Of a stretch of DNA of 64,000 bases, positions 26,376 through 34,386 are shown in pieces; position 1 is the first letter of the stretch, and each line of letters begins with the position of its first letter. Made by a program: the position numbers and the translations under genes. The stretch spans positions 1 to 64,000 of the forward strand of contig JADEXK010000004.1 in NCBI GenBank assembly GCA_015207155.1, in the 5' to 3' direction. Under the pieces are notes generated by a model that had not been told where the DNA came from, did no database searches, and saw only the letters and a list, made by a program, of their open reading frames with translations. This DNA comes from Nostocales cyanobacterium LEGE 11386. Its GTDB lineage: Bacteria; Cyanobacteriota; Cyanobacteriia; Cyanobacteriales; Nostocaceae.

Positions 26376-26828
26376 ATGCAAATTCAGTTCCGTGAAATAA
26401 ACCCTTTTGATGTATGGATTTGGCTGAAATTCAGCACAATTCCTTCTGGACGTGAAAAGCAATATGTAGAAGAAGTTTTTAATTCCTGGTTTTATCTGGG
26501 TAAATTGGGCGCATTTAATGCGGAAAATCTCCAGGTACAGGAAACAGGACTTGATATCAGTTATATGAATTATGACCAACAAGGATATGATAAAAGCTTG
26601 CTGGCACTAATGCACAATATGGGCGAGTTTGAGTATGAGGGACAGTGGGCGCGTTGTTGGTTTGACTTGGGAACTAGTGATGCGATCGCGCTTGATATTT
26701 TAATCAATGCCCTCAAACAGCTCAATGAGGAATATGTCACTATTGAGGATTTGTACATCGGCGGCGAAAATGAAGATTGGCCTGTCGAGGATAGCGACAG
26801 TCCTTCACACTCTCTCTACGATAATTAA
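26376..26828 (+). CDS. DUF3531-family protein
   Basis: The ATG at 26376 gives 150 residues; the frame extends 28 codons upstream through low-complexity repeat sequence that is unlikely to be translated. It begins MQIQFREINPFDVWIWLKF and contains EEVFNSWFYLGKLGAFNAENLQVQ, MHNMGEFEYEGQWARCWFDLGTSDAIALDILINAL, then an acidic tail. This is the DUF3531 family, found in cyanobacteria and plastids; the function is not known. It ends two bases before the Nudix gene, so they form an operon. Confidence 0.85.
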   Translation: MQIQFREINPFDVWIWLKFSTIPSGREKQYVEEVFNSWFYLGKLGAFNAENLQVQETGLDISYMNYDQQGYDKSLLALMHNMGEFEYEGQWARCWFDLGTSDAIALDILINALKQLNEEYVTIEDLYIGGENEDWPVEDSDSPSHSLYDN

Positions 26829-26830
26829 CT

Positions 26831-27262
26831 ATGAGTAAACTAGGCCAAATTCGGGTACTAGCTTTGGGACTTATTCGGGATGGCGAACGCATTTTTGTTT
26901 CTGAAGGCTACGATCCTGTAAAGCAAGAAATATTCTATCGGGCTTTAGGTGGTGGGGTTGACTTTGGCGAAACCAGCCAAGTTGCTTTAGAACGAGAATT
27001 TCAAGAAGAAATCCAGGCAGACTTAACAAATATTCGCTATCTGGGTTGTATAGAAAGTATATTTACGTGTAACGGTAAGCAAGGTCACGAAATTATTCAA
27101 CTGTACCAATGTGATTTTGCTGATACTCAGTTTTATCAGTTAGACAGCTTAATTTTTTCTGAGTCAGAACATCATAAACATCGGGCATTATGGATAGATA
27201 TTGCTCGTTTTAAATCTGGCGAACTCAGGTTAGTTCCAGAAGAATTTTTCAAATATTTGTAA
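26831..27262 (+). CDS. Nudix hydrolase
   Basis: 143 residues. The Nudix box spans about 40-62: GGGVDFGETS, then REFQEEIQADL with the metal-binding glutamates 56, 59 and 60. These enzymes cleave nucleoside diphosphates linked to another group. The substrate is unknown; the small size and RVLALGLIRDGERIFVSEGYD start fit the MutT-like broad group. It directly follows the DUF3531 gene with a two-base gap. Confidence 0.9.
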   Translation: MSKLGQIRVLALGLIRDGERIFVSEGYDPVKQEIFYRALGGGVDFGETSQVALEREFQEEIQADLTNIRYLGCIESIFTCNGKQGHEIIQLYQCDFADTQFYQLDSLIFSESEHHKHRALWIDIARFKSGELRLVPEEFFKYL

Positions 27263-27380
27263 ATAATTACAACAGCAAGACAGTAAATTTTATAAAATAT
27301 AGCACTTGCCACTTAGTTTAGGATATAAAATAATCATCAAACTCTTACGTAAACCGACTTTAAAGCCTGTTCCCCATACC

Positions 27381-27401
27381 CTATATCCTATATCCTATCC
27401 C
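27381..27401. repeat. STRR of CTATATC units
   Basis: Two exact and one degenerate heptamer in the spacer between the Nudix gene and the convergent RelE-like gene. Confidence 0.7.
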
Positions 27402-27409
27402 CTTCTCTA

Positions 27410-27742
27410 TTACTCATATCTATCTTTTTTTGACTTAATGACTTTAATCACATCATCATGCTGTTGACCTTCGATGATGTCTTTTAAATGTATTTTCCCT
27501 TCAATATATTGAATATGGATGCGCCATCCAGATATTTTATCTATATCGGCTCTGTATATTGCTTGTTTAATACCTGTGACTTTATGGAGTCTTGTTTTAG
27601 GAAAATTTCTGGTTCTGTGGCATTCATTATCCTCTAGTTCAGCTAAAGCTTCAAGAAAATCAGTTTTTAGGTTATCTGGCAAAATCTTCATTGCTTCATG
27701 GATTACACCATACTCATCTAGAATAGGCTTGATTTGTGACAT
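27410..27742 (-). CDS. RelE-like protein (second of a pair)
   Basis: 110 residues. The C-terminal half (RLHKVTGIKQAIYRADIDKISGWRIHIQYIEGKIHLKDI, then basic VIKVIKSKKDRYE) has the strand pattern and basic tail of RelE/ParE-type mRNA interferases or gyrase inhibitors. The N-terminal half (EAMKILPDNLKTDFLEALAELEDN) is helical. Its ATG overlaps the stop codon of the upstream gene by one base (TAATG), so translation is coupled. The partner also looks RelE-like and no DNA-binding antitoxin is recognisable, which is unusual. Toxic activity is inferred, not shown. Confidence 0.65.
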   Translation of the reverse strand: MSQIKPILDEYGVIHEAMKILPDNLKTDFLEALAELEDNECHRTRNFPKTRLHKVTGIKQAIYRADIDKISGWRIHIQYIEGKIHLKDIIEGQQHDDVIKVIKSKKDRYE

Positions 27743-28128
27743 TAGCTAGAATGAACCTTAACTTCTTGGTTCTCCACAGTAAAGTCTTGGTAAAGTGACT
27801 CGGCAACTGAATTATATGCTTTTGGTGCATCCTCAGGCTTTACAGCTCTAAATAAAGTGATCAATGTCCTTTCAAAGATTGGATCATCATCAATAGTTAG
27901 GATTATCCTGATTTTTTCATTAATTCTTAAAGAATATATGGAAGAATCATAGTTTTTATTGAGCCTAATTTCTCGTAATTGTGTGCTATTTTGGTAAATC
28001 AAATTTTTCTCTTTTGATAAAAGTTCTACATATCGATTCAATTTTTTAATAATCTTAAATTTTTCTGTATTACTAAATTTTTCTAAATCTTGTTCAAATT
28101 CTTTTGTTGACTCAATGAGTATATCCAT
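27742..28128 (-). CDS. RelE/ParE-fold protein (first of a pair)
   Basis: 128 residues. The order is a helical pair (TKEFEQDLEKFSNTEKFKIIKKLNRYVELL), then strands LREIRL, SSIYSLRINEKIRIILTIDDDPIFERTLITLFRAVKP, the core of the RelE/ParE fold, and a C-terminal helix with AYNSVAESLYQDF. Related proteins are frequent in filamentous cyanobacteria. It is the upstream gene of the pair; the C-terminal extension after AVKP may act as a built-in antidote or as a contact to the partner. That is speculation. Confidence 0.7.
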   Translation of the reverse strand: MDILIESTKEFEQDLEKFSNTEKFKIIKKLNRYVELLSKEKNLIYQNSTQLREIRLNKNYDSSIYSLRINEKIRIILTIDDDPIFERTLITLFRAVKPEDAPKAYNSVAESLYQDFTVENQEVKVHSS

Positions 28129-28466
28129 TGCAATATCTCCTAGGCGGAAATCCCCAACTTACCTCAAATTTAACGTAGAGCTTTCAATAATTGCAGTGTT
28201 TTAAGTGTGGTAATTCCAGGTGGGGAGGTGGGAAAGATTTTTTGTTGTTTTTTCAAACTATCTGAGGCGTACATTGGTTGGGTTAACGCTAAAATCCCAT
28301 TTTCAAGGATTTGAACAACTGTTAAGCATAATTTTTAACAGTGCGGTAGTGTGGAATACCCTACTTATTTATCGGCTAGCATACCAAAATACTAGATTGC
28401 CACTTTTATCTCAATAACGTTATATTTATTTACATAAAGTTACAAAATTTAAATAAGAGGTTCGCA
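28129..28466. promoter_or_regulatory. Divergent spacer, RelE-like pair / psb35
   Basis: 338 AT-rich bases. A 65-codon frame at 28220-28417 has no similarity I recognise. The last 40 bases before psb35 contain a purine-rich ribosome site (AAGAGG). No operator is evident. Confidence 0.35.
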
Positions 28467-28694
28467 ATGACTATTTTAATTGCATTATTGACTGTAGGTT
28501 GGGTAGCTGCTTCAGTTTTAGGCTCCCTAGCTTACTTTCTAGGGGAACAAAGCAAGCCTATCCATGAGCGCAACTGGGGTTCCGAGTCTTTTGAAAAGTT
28601 AGCTAAGTCTATTACTGGGATGGATACAGACTATGGCGTTCGTGTTCCAGCCTATGCAATGGACGCCTATACTAGCCGCAATTTGTCCCGATAA
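28467..28694 (+). CDS. psb35: Photosystem II assembly protein Psb35-like
   Basis: 75 residues: one membrane span at the N-terminus (ILIALLTVGWVAASVLGSLAYFLGEQ) and a polar tail KPIHERNWGSESFEKLAKSITGMD, ending VPAYAMDAYTSRNLSR. This pattern is that of the small cyanobacterial protein (Ssl2148 in Synechocystis) reported to associate with CP47 assembly modules and called Psb35. AAGAGG precedes the ATG. It is monocistronic and followed by a strong terminator. Confidence 0.75.
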   Translation: MTILIALLTVGWVAASVLGSLAYFLGEQSKPIHERNWGSESFEKLAKSITGMDTDYGVRVPAYAMDAYTSRNLSR

Positions 28695-28723
28695 GAGCGG
28701 TCTGCAAAAATGCTGATAAGTTT

Positions 28724-28757
28724 AACCCCCAGTAACAAGACTGGGGGTTTTGCTTTT
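28724..28757 (+). terminator. Terminator of psb35
   Basis: aacccccagt (28724-28733) pairs exactly with actgggggtt (28740-28749) across a six-base loop, followed by a T-rich run to 28759. Confidence 0.92.
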
Positions 28758-28762
28758 TTCTT

Positions 28763-28779
28763 ACTCAGCACTCAGCACT
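28763..28779. repeat. STRR of ACTCAGC units
   Basis: Two and a half heptamers between the psb35 terminator and the end of the branching-enzyme gene; the same unit as at 37614 and in mutS2. Confidence 0.75.
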
Positions 28780-28781
28780 TT

Positions 28782-30371
28782 TTATAACGGACGATAGACG
28801 CGATAGTTGATTTTGGGGAAGATATTATCCATCAACTCAACTTTTTCTAGCCAACCACTATCGACTTTGCCAATTTTCACGTCTTCGTAGAGCTTATTAA
28901 ACCGCATCAAGTGCGATCGCGTTCTTCTCACGGCATAGGGTACCATTGTTCCTGTCCGCATAATAAATGCCCAGTCTGAAGATTGTGCGAGTAAAAGTTC
29001 CCGCGCTGCTTGATTCAATGCTCTCCACTGTAATTCATCTTCTGGTTCCAAGTATGATATTTCAATCATGCGCTCGGCTGCTTTATGTAAATGCGGGTAA
29101 ATCCAAGCATTTGTCTCATTCAACCAATATTCATGGAAACCTTTAAAGCCCCAACTTGACTGCGAAGGGCGACAAACTTGCTGCGTTGGTTCTGTTCGCA
29201 AATAATCTGCCAGATGAGTCATTGCATAAGTTCCTTGGTCATACCATGACTTACGGAACAGGTAATCAATGAACCAAGGGCCTTCATACCACCAATGTCC
29301 AAATAACTCTGCATCGTAGGGCGAAACAATAATTGGGGGACGACCCATAATGCCGTGTAAATGCTCAGATTGGCGTTCACGGTTATACATAAAGTTAGCA
29401 GCATGTTCTGCTGCCTTTTCCCTTGCCCAGTAAGGGTCATATAGTGCCTTATCCGAAAGCCCTAGACCACGGCCAGTAATTTTGTGATACTTAATGCCTG
29501 TATTTTTTCGCTGACCATTGGGCATGATGTAAGGCTTAATATACTCATATTCTGCTTCCCAGCCCAAATCTTTGTAAAATTCCCGATATTCTGCTGCACC
29601 AGGATAGCCTACCTCAGAAGACCATACTTGCTGGGAAGATTCGTGATCTCGACCAAAGGCAGCGACACCAGTTTCTGTGAAAATCGGGGCATAAGTGCCA
29701 AAACGCGGGCGAGGACGGGCATAAAGAATCCCATGTCCGTCGGTGAGGAAATAGCGCAAACCAGCATCTGCTAGCATCCGCTCAACACCTTCATAGTAGG
29801 CGCATTCCGGTAACCAAATACCTCTGGGTGCTTGTCCAAAGGTTTGCTCGTAGTGTTCACAAGCTACTTGAATTTGTGCCCACACAGCTTGTGGATACAT
29901 TTTCATTAATGGCAAGTAACCGTGAGTAGCACCACAAGTAATAATTTCTAAATTGTTACTATCTTGGAACTGCTTAAAAGCTGTGACCAAGTCACCGTTG
30001 TAACGTTCCCATATCTCACGCGCTTCGTTAAACTCAGTAGCGTAATGTTCAGCTAAATAACGAATATGCCCATTGTGAACATTACGTTCAGCTTCTAGTT
30101 CTGTAAGTTCTTCTAATTTGGCTAAATGCGCGTCATAGCGTTCTTGCAGTAGGGGGTCACGGAGCATCGACACTAGAGGCGGTGTCATACTCATCGTAAT
30201 TTTAAAGTCGATGCCGTCTCGCTTTAAGCCCTCAAATACTTTCAATAAAGGAATGTATGTTTCGGTAATGGCTTCATAGAGCCATTCTTCCTCCAGCACA
30301 TAGTCACTTTCTGGGTGACGAACGAAGGGCAGGTGTGCGTGAAGTACAAGCGCGACGTAGCCGATAGCCAT
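28782..30371 (-). CDS. 1,4-alpha-glucan branching enzyme, family GH57
   Basis: 529 residues. Family 57 signature pieces: GYVALVLHAHLPFVRHPE at the start, ITMSMTPPLVSMLRDPLL, RGIWLPECAYYEGVERML with the nucleophile Glu (about 189), and IVSPYDAELFGHWWYEGP with the acid Asp (about 353). The C-terminal helical domain (SQSSWGFKGFHEYWLNETNAWIYPHLH) is typical of bacterial GH57 branching enzymes, which make alpha-1,6 branches in glycogen. It may supplement a GH13 GlgB elsewhere. It stands alone, without other glycogen genes nearby. Confidence 0.92.
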   Translation of the reverse strand: MAIGYVALVLHAHLPFVRHPESDYVLEEEWLYEAITETYIPLLKVFEGLKRDGIDFKITMSMTPPLVSMLRDPLLQERYDAHLAKLEELTELEAERNVHNGHIRYLAEHYATEFNEAREIWERYNGDLVTAFKQFQDSNNLEIITCGATHGYLPLMKMYPQAVWAQIQVACEHYEQTFGQAPRGIWLPECAYYEGVERMLADAGLRYFLTDGHGILYARPRPRFGTYAPIFTETGVAAFGRDHESSQQVWSSEVGYPGAAEYREFYKDLGWEAEYEYIKPYIMPNGQRKNTGIKYHKITGRGLGLSDKALYDPYWAREKAAEHAANFMYNRERQSEHLHGIMGRPPIIVSPYDAELFGHWWYEGPWFIDYLFRKSWYDQGTYAMTHLADYLRTEPTQQVCRPSQSSWGFKGFHEYWLNETNAWIYPHLHKAAERMIEISYLEPEDELQWRALNQAARELLLAQSSDWAFIMRTGTMVPYAVRRTRSHLMRFNKLYEDVKIGKVDSGWLEKVELMDNIFPKINYRVYRPL

Positions 30372-30481
30372 AGTGATTTTGGGGTGGTACTTGTAAGTTG
30401 AAGAACGAGGGGTTTGGCGAAATTAACAATATTTTAAGACTTTATGGGGATCGTGAGAGTAGTTTTATATTTAGCGACACT

Positions 30482-31201
30482 TTAAGATATTTGCTCAGGG
30501 TCAATGCCTGCGTTCCGCAAGCGTTCTGCTAATTTTTCAGCCCGTTGACGTTCTTGTTCTAACTGTTGGCTTGTTTGCTGTAACTGTTGGTTGACTTCTT
30601 CTTCTGGCAACAATACCAGCTGCCCCTCTGGGGTAAAAAAACGTAATTTACTAGACTCAACTCCTAAATACAGCCCTAACTGCTGACTCCACAACCAACC
30701 TTCAGGCGTACATGCAATTTCTTGGTATTGTCCATCAACCAAGTGAAATCCTTGTAGTTCCAGACTATTGGGGTCAAACCAAAAGTAATCAGGAGTACGA
30801 AATGTATTTTGGTATATTTGCTTTTTTAGACCTTTATCGATAGCTGCTGTCGAATCAGACAACATTTCGATAATTAAGTTGGGATATTTGCCATCTTCTT
30901 GCCATACAACCCAGCTTTTGCGGTCTTTTTTTTCTGTATCTAAAACTACAAAAAAATCAGGGCCGCGAAATTCCTCTGATTTTTTTTGATTGGGACTGAA
31001 ATAAATAGTTAAATTGCCAGTAGCATAGAAATCTTGACGATCGCGCCACCACCACTTGATCAAGCGGATGAGTAAATCTATTTGTTCGCGGTGTAAGTCT
31101 GATTCCAAGGGGGGTTCGTCACTGTAAATATCACCTGGTGGAAAGATTATACCTTCAGTGATATCTTCTACACTAGATGTGGCAGCAAGGGGCTGAGACA
31201 T
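30482..31201 (-). CDS. Uma2-family nuclease-like protein (DUF820)
   Basis: 239 residues. The PD-(D/E)XK core is seen in EFRGPDFFVVLDTEKKDRKSWVVWQEDGKYPNLIIEMLSDST, with candidate residues in GPDF and LIIEMLS; the usual Lys-containing third motif is in KKQIYQNT...YFWFDP. A charged coiled coil of about 45 residues (EEVNQQLQQTSQQLEQERQR) ends the chain. Uma2 proteins are extremely multiplied in filamentous cyanobacteria; their biological role is unclear. It is monocistronic. Confidence 0.88.
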   Translation of the reverse strand: MSQPLAATSSVEDITEGIIFPPGDIYSDEPPLESDLHREQIDLLIRLIKWWWRDRQDFYATGNLTIYFSPNQKKSEEFRGPDFFVVLDTEKKDRKSWVVWQEDGKYPNLIIEMLSDSTAAIDKGLKKQIYQNTFRTPDYFWFDPNSLELQGFHLVDGQYQEIACTPEGWLWSQQLGLYLGVESSKLRFFTPEGQLVLLPEEEVNQQLQQTSQQLEQERQRAEKLAERLRNAGIDPEQIS

Positions 31202-31268
31202 AACAAGACAACGTTTGTGTTTGTATCTATGCTACCGTGACAGACCAAACTCTATGCCCTCAATATGA

Positions 31269-32390
31269 TTACTCTTCGCTTTCTTGATACAACTGTTCTA
31301 ATTCTTGCAACTGTGTTTTCCGAGACACGCGACGATACTTTTTACTTTCTAACTTCGGTTCGTAGTGCTGCTTACCCTTACCTTTCGTTTTCACTTTCAG
31401 CGTTGATTCAGGATCGGCTTGTTGGTTAAGCTGAGTCTGACGGGCGATCGCCTCATCTAAAAATTCCAAGTAATGTTCATACCTTTCCCAGTCGCCCCGC
31501 ACTACACAATCAGGCTCATCTCGATGTAGACAATCGCTAAATCGACAGCTAGCTTCAGCTAAAAGCTTTCTGGCTTCGGGAAAATAATAGATTAATTCTT
31601 CTGGGCTACAATCCAAATCAGGCTGATTAAAGCCGGGAGTGTCTGCCAGCAAGCCACCTTCAGGCAATTCAAATAATTCTGTATGGCGGGTGGTATGACG
31701 GCCACGAGCTAATTTGCCAGATACTTCCCCCACGCGCAGGTTAACAGTGGGAATCAGCGCATTAATCAGGCTAGATTTCCCCACACCGGAAGGCCCAGCA
31801 ATTACAGTAATTTTTTTACTCAAATAATGAGCTAATTTGTCAATATTTATGCTATTTTCAACGCTAATAAATAACGCTTGATAGCCCCAATCCAACAGGC
31901 GATCGCTGATTTCTTGTTGTATTTCTGGTGAAACTAAATCACTTTTATTCAAACATAAAAGCACATCTACATCAGTAGACTCAGCTTTCAGCAAAAACCG
32001 ACTTAATTGGTAAGGCTCCAGGGGCGGATCAGCAACAGCAAATACCAATAGAATTTGGTCAACATTAGCGATCGCGGGACGATCCAATTGGCTGTCACGG
32101 GGTAGCACATCAGAAATTGCCCCCCTACCACCAGACCAATCTGGCTCTTCTACAACCACGCGATCGCCCACCATTACCTGTTGCCCGATTTTTTTCAATC
32201 GAGTTCTGCGAGTGCAGAGAAGGATGGGAGGATGGGGGGATGGGGAAGCATTTTCGTTCTTGTCCCCTTGTCCTCCTTGTCTTCTTGTCCCCTTGTCTTC
32301 TTCATCCAGCTGTACTCGATAAAAATTTGCTTGCACGGCTAGTACCGTACCGAGTAACTGTCCAGTAGAAGAGACAGTTTCCACTTTCAT
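31269..32390 (-). CDS. rsgA: Ribosome small-subunit biogenesis GTPase RsgA
   Basis: 373 residues. N-terminal OB domain (about 1-95), circularly permuted GTPase with G4 CLNKSDLV, G1 AGPSGVGKSSLIN, G3 LLADTPGFNQPD, and a zinc motif CRFSDCLHRDEPDC at the C-terminus. It acts in 30S maturation. Residues about 31-56 (DKGTRRQGGQGDK, then NASPSPHPPI) break the usual join between QLDEE and LLCTRRTRL; the DNA there is a heptamer-like repeat (32223-32300). The ATG overlaps the tusA stop codon (TAATG), so translation is coupled. Last gene of the dnaJ-tusA-rsgA run. Confidence 0.95.
   Translation of the reverse strand: MKVETVSSTGQLLGTVLAVQANFYRVQLDEEDKGTRRQGGQGDKNENASPSPHPPILLCTRRTRLKKIGQQVMVGDRVVVEEPDWSGGRGAISDVLPRDSQLDRPAIANVDQILLVFAVADPPLEPYQLSRFLLKAESTDVDVLLCLNKSDLVSPEIQQEISDRLLDWGYQALFISVENSINIDKLAHYLSKKITVIAGPSGVGKSSLINALIPTVNLRVGEVSGKLARGRHTTRHTELFELPEGGLLADTPGFNQPDLDCSPEELIYYFPEARKLLAEASCRFSDCLHRDEPDCVVRGDWERYEHYLEFLDEAIARQTQLNQQADPESTLKVKTKGKGKQHYEPKLESKKYRRVSRKTQLQELEQLYQESEE
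32223..32300. repeat. STRR-like repeat inside rsgA
   Basis: The plus strand reads ggatggggggatggggaag, then repeated cttgtcc/cttgtct units (cttgtccccttgtcctcctt). It is in frame and inserts about 26 residues in the OB domain of RsgA. Confidence 0.75.
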
Positions 32391-32644
32391 TAGGCAGTAA
32401 CGGGACGGCGTACTAACAAGGAAAAATAGCTAATGCAGTCTGTTATTTGCTCAACTTGATAACCTGCCATTGTCAAGCTATCAGGAACTTGCTCGATAGG
32501 CTCTCCAGAGTCTAGCCATACTTCCAGCAAACCTCCCGGCGACATTTTTTCCAGACATAATTTTGTCCGCACGAAATTAATCGGGCAAGGTGTGCCACGC
32601 AAGTCAAGTTGAGCATCGGGAGTTAAAAGAGAGGATAGACTCAT
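32390..32644 (-). CDS. TusA/SirA-family sulfurtransferase
   Basis: 84 residues. The diagnostic Cys-Pro-x-Pro-like motif is seen as DLRGTPCPINFVRTKLCLE, with the active Cys at about 20; LEVWLDSGEPIEQVPDSLTMAGY follows. TusA proteins carry persulfide sulfur for tRNA thiolation or cofactors. It starts on the last base of the dnaJ stop codon and ends on the first base of the rsgA start codon (two TAATG junctions). The tie to chaperone and ribosome-maturation genes is conserved in my experience of cyanobacteria, but the functional link is not clear. Confidence 0.9.
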   Translation of the reverse strand: MSLSSLLTPDAQLDLRGTPCPINFVRTKLCLEKMSPGGLLEVWLDSGEPIEQVPDSLTMAGYQVEQITDCISYFSLLVRRPVTA

Positions 32645-33774
32645 TACTTAAACAAATTTCCCAAAAATCCTTCTAGACCACCTTTACCAGTACGGTCTCC
32701 CTTAATTTTAGCCAGCTTCTCCAGCAATTCTCTTTCCTCCGGTGTGACCTTGGTAGGAATGTCAATTAATATCGTCAGCAGATGGTCTCCGCGACTGACA
32801 GGATTACCTAAGCGAGGTACACCACGATTTTCCAATTTCATGACTGTATTTGGTTGTGTTCCAGGGGGGATAATCAGTTCCACTGGCCCGTCTACTGTCT
32901 CTACTTCCAAACGACAGCCTAAAATTGCTTGCAGGTAGCTAACTTTAATTTCTGAAAGAACGTTAATGCCATCCCTCTGAAATTCTTCGTCTTCATTCAC
33001 AAATAAGTAGACGTACAAATCTCCAGGAGGTCCACCACGTTGTCCTGCATCTCCTTCTTGGGAGATCCGCAAGCGTGTGCCATTATCCACCCCGGCCGGA
33101 ATGGTAATTTTCAGTTTCTTGGGTACTTGGTTTGTCCCCTTACCATCACAAGCATCACACTTGTCTTCAATTACCATTCCCGTACCGTTACAGGTGGGAC
33201 AAGTCGAGACTTGAGTAAAGCTACCAAAAGGCGTTCTAGTCACACGGCGTACTTGACCCGATCCGCTACAAGTTGAACAAGTACGCGGGCGAGTTCCTGG
33301 TTTTGCACCCGAACCACCACAGGCATCACAGACCTCCAGATGGGAAATGCGAATTTCTTTTTCACCACCAAACACCGCTTCTCGAAAGTCTAACTTCAGG
33401 TCTAGCCTTAAGTCGTCACCCCGCACTGGCCCACTGCGCCGTCTTTGCGTTGGACTACCGACACCGCCACCAGCAAAGCCACTGAAAATACTTTCAAAGA
33501 TATCGGCAAAGCCGCCCATATCGCCCATATCTTGGAAGCCTACACCAGCACCACCTGCAACACCAGCTTCACCAAAACGGTTGTAACGCTCTCGAACATC
33601 TGGCTCGGAAAGCACTTCATAGGCGCGGTTAATTTCTTTAAACCGCTCTTCTGCTCCCGGTTCTTTGTTCACATCTGGGTGATACTTCCGGGCTAAACGG
33701 CGGTAGGCTTGTTTGATTTCTTCTTTGTCGGCGTCACGAGAGACACCCAGAATTTCATAATAGTCGCGGGCCAT
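32644..33774 (-). CDS. dnaJ: Chaperone DnaJ (Hsp40)
   Basis: The ATG at 33774 ([16 protein letters not shown]) gives 376 residues; a 19-codon upstream extension is unlikely. J domain (1-70) with HPD in RKYHPDVNK, a G/F-rich region, four zinc repeats ([32 protein letters not shown]), then the substrate-binding C-terminal domains. It delivers substrates to DnaK and stimulates its ATPase. It lies 612 bases downstream of dnaK, so it has its own promoter, and it is coupled to tusA by a one-base overlap. Confidence 0.97.
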   Translation of the reverse strand: MARDYYEILGVSRDADKEEIKQAYRRLARKYHPDVNKEPGAEERFKEINRAYEVLSEPDVRERYNRFGEAGVAGGAGVGFQDMGDMGGFADIFESIFSGFAGGGVGSPTQRRRSGPVRGDDLRLDLKLDFREAVFGGEKEIRISHLEVCDACGGSGAKPGTRPRTCSTCSGSGQVRRVTRTPFGSFTQVSTCPTCNGTGMVIEDKCDACDGKGTNQVPKKLKITIPAGVDNGTRLRISQEGDAGQRGGPPGDLYVYLFVNEDEEFQRDGINVLSEIKVSYLQAILGCRLEVETVDGPVELIIPPGTQPNTVMKLENRGVPRLGNPVSRGDHLLTILIDIPTKVTPEERELLEKLAKIKGDRTGKGGLEGFLGNLFK

Positions 33775-34386
33775 ATAGCAAAGGTAAAAGTTAGGAGGAA
33801 GAAAGCAGAAGGCAATAAACGCCATAGACACTGGCTACCCTACGGTAAGTCGTATCCCTAAGGAACAGCTGCTCAACAAGGGACAGTAGTCATCACAATT
33901 GGGGTTACCCATTCTGTTCATCCAAGGGAGAAAACTTGCTGAGGCCAATTTTTCCCTGAATGCAGTGTCCTTAGTCGGGCGACTTGCCGGAAGCTAGGCA
34001 GAAGGCAAAAGTAAATTTTTATTAATATATTGATTTTACCGTGTACCTTTTACAAAAATCACCAGCAAGCCTGAAGCAACAGTTGCTTTCCTCGTGGGAG
34101 ACGACAAAAGCTGCCAAAGTTAGGAGCCGGGACTGTCTCTTTTATAATTGTGCTACTTAGTAGGGGAAAACCCTGCTCATAAACCATAGGGGCTAGCCGC
34201 ACAATCAGGTGCGGAAAACCCTCTATATGCATTTGAGCACATCTATATTGGGACATTATTGTCTAGCCCACGGCAATTCGCTTCTACAATCTAACAAAAT
34301 TAGTGACTGGGGAATAGGGAATGGGGAATGGGCAATGGGGAATTCTATAATTCTCCCTCACTCCCTACTCTCTCACTCCCTACTGC
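33775..34386. promoter_or_regulatory. Spacer dnaK-dnaJ with STRR
   Basis: 612 bases without a credible gene. It contains a five-unit heptamer array at 34308-34342, a further cactccctactctct stretch near 34360 and a hairpin-rich middle. It should carry the dnaJ promoter. No CIRCE (TTAGCACTC/GAGTGCTAA) was seen. Confidence 0.4.
34308..34342. repeat. STRR: five TGGGGAA/TAGGGAA units
   Basis: tggggaa, tagggaa, tggggaa, tgggcaa, tggggaa in tandem; the same family as at 26257. Confidence 0.85.
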
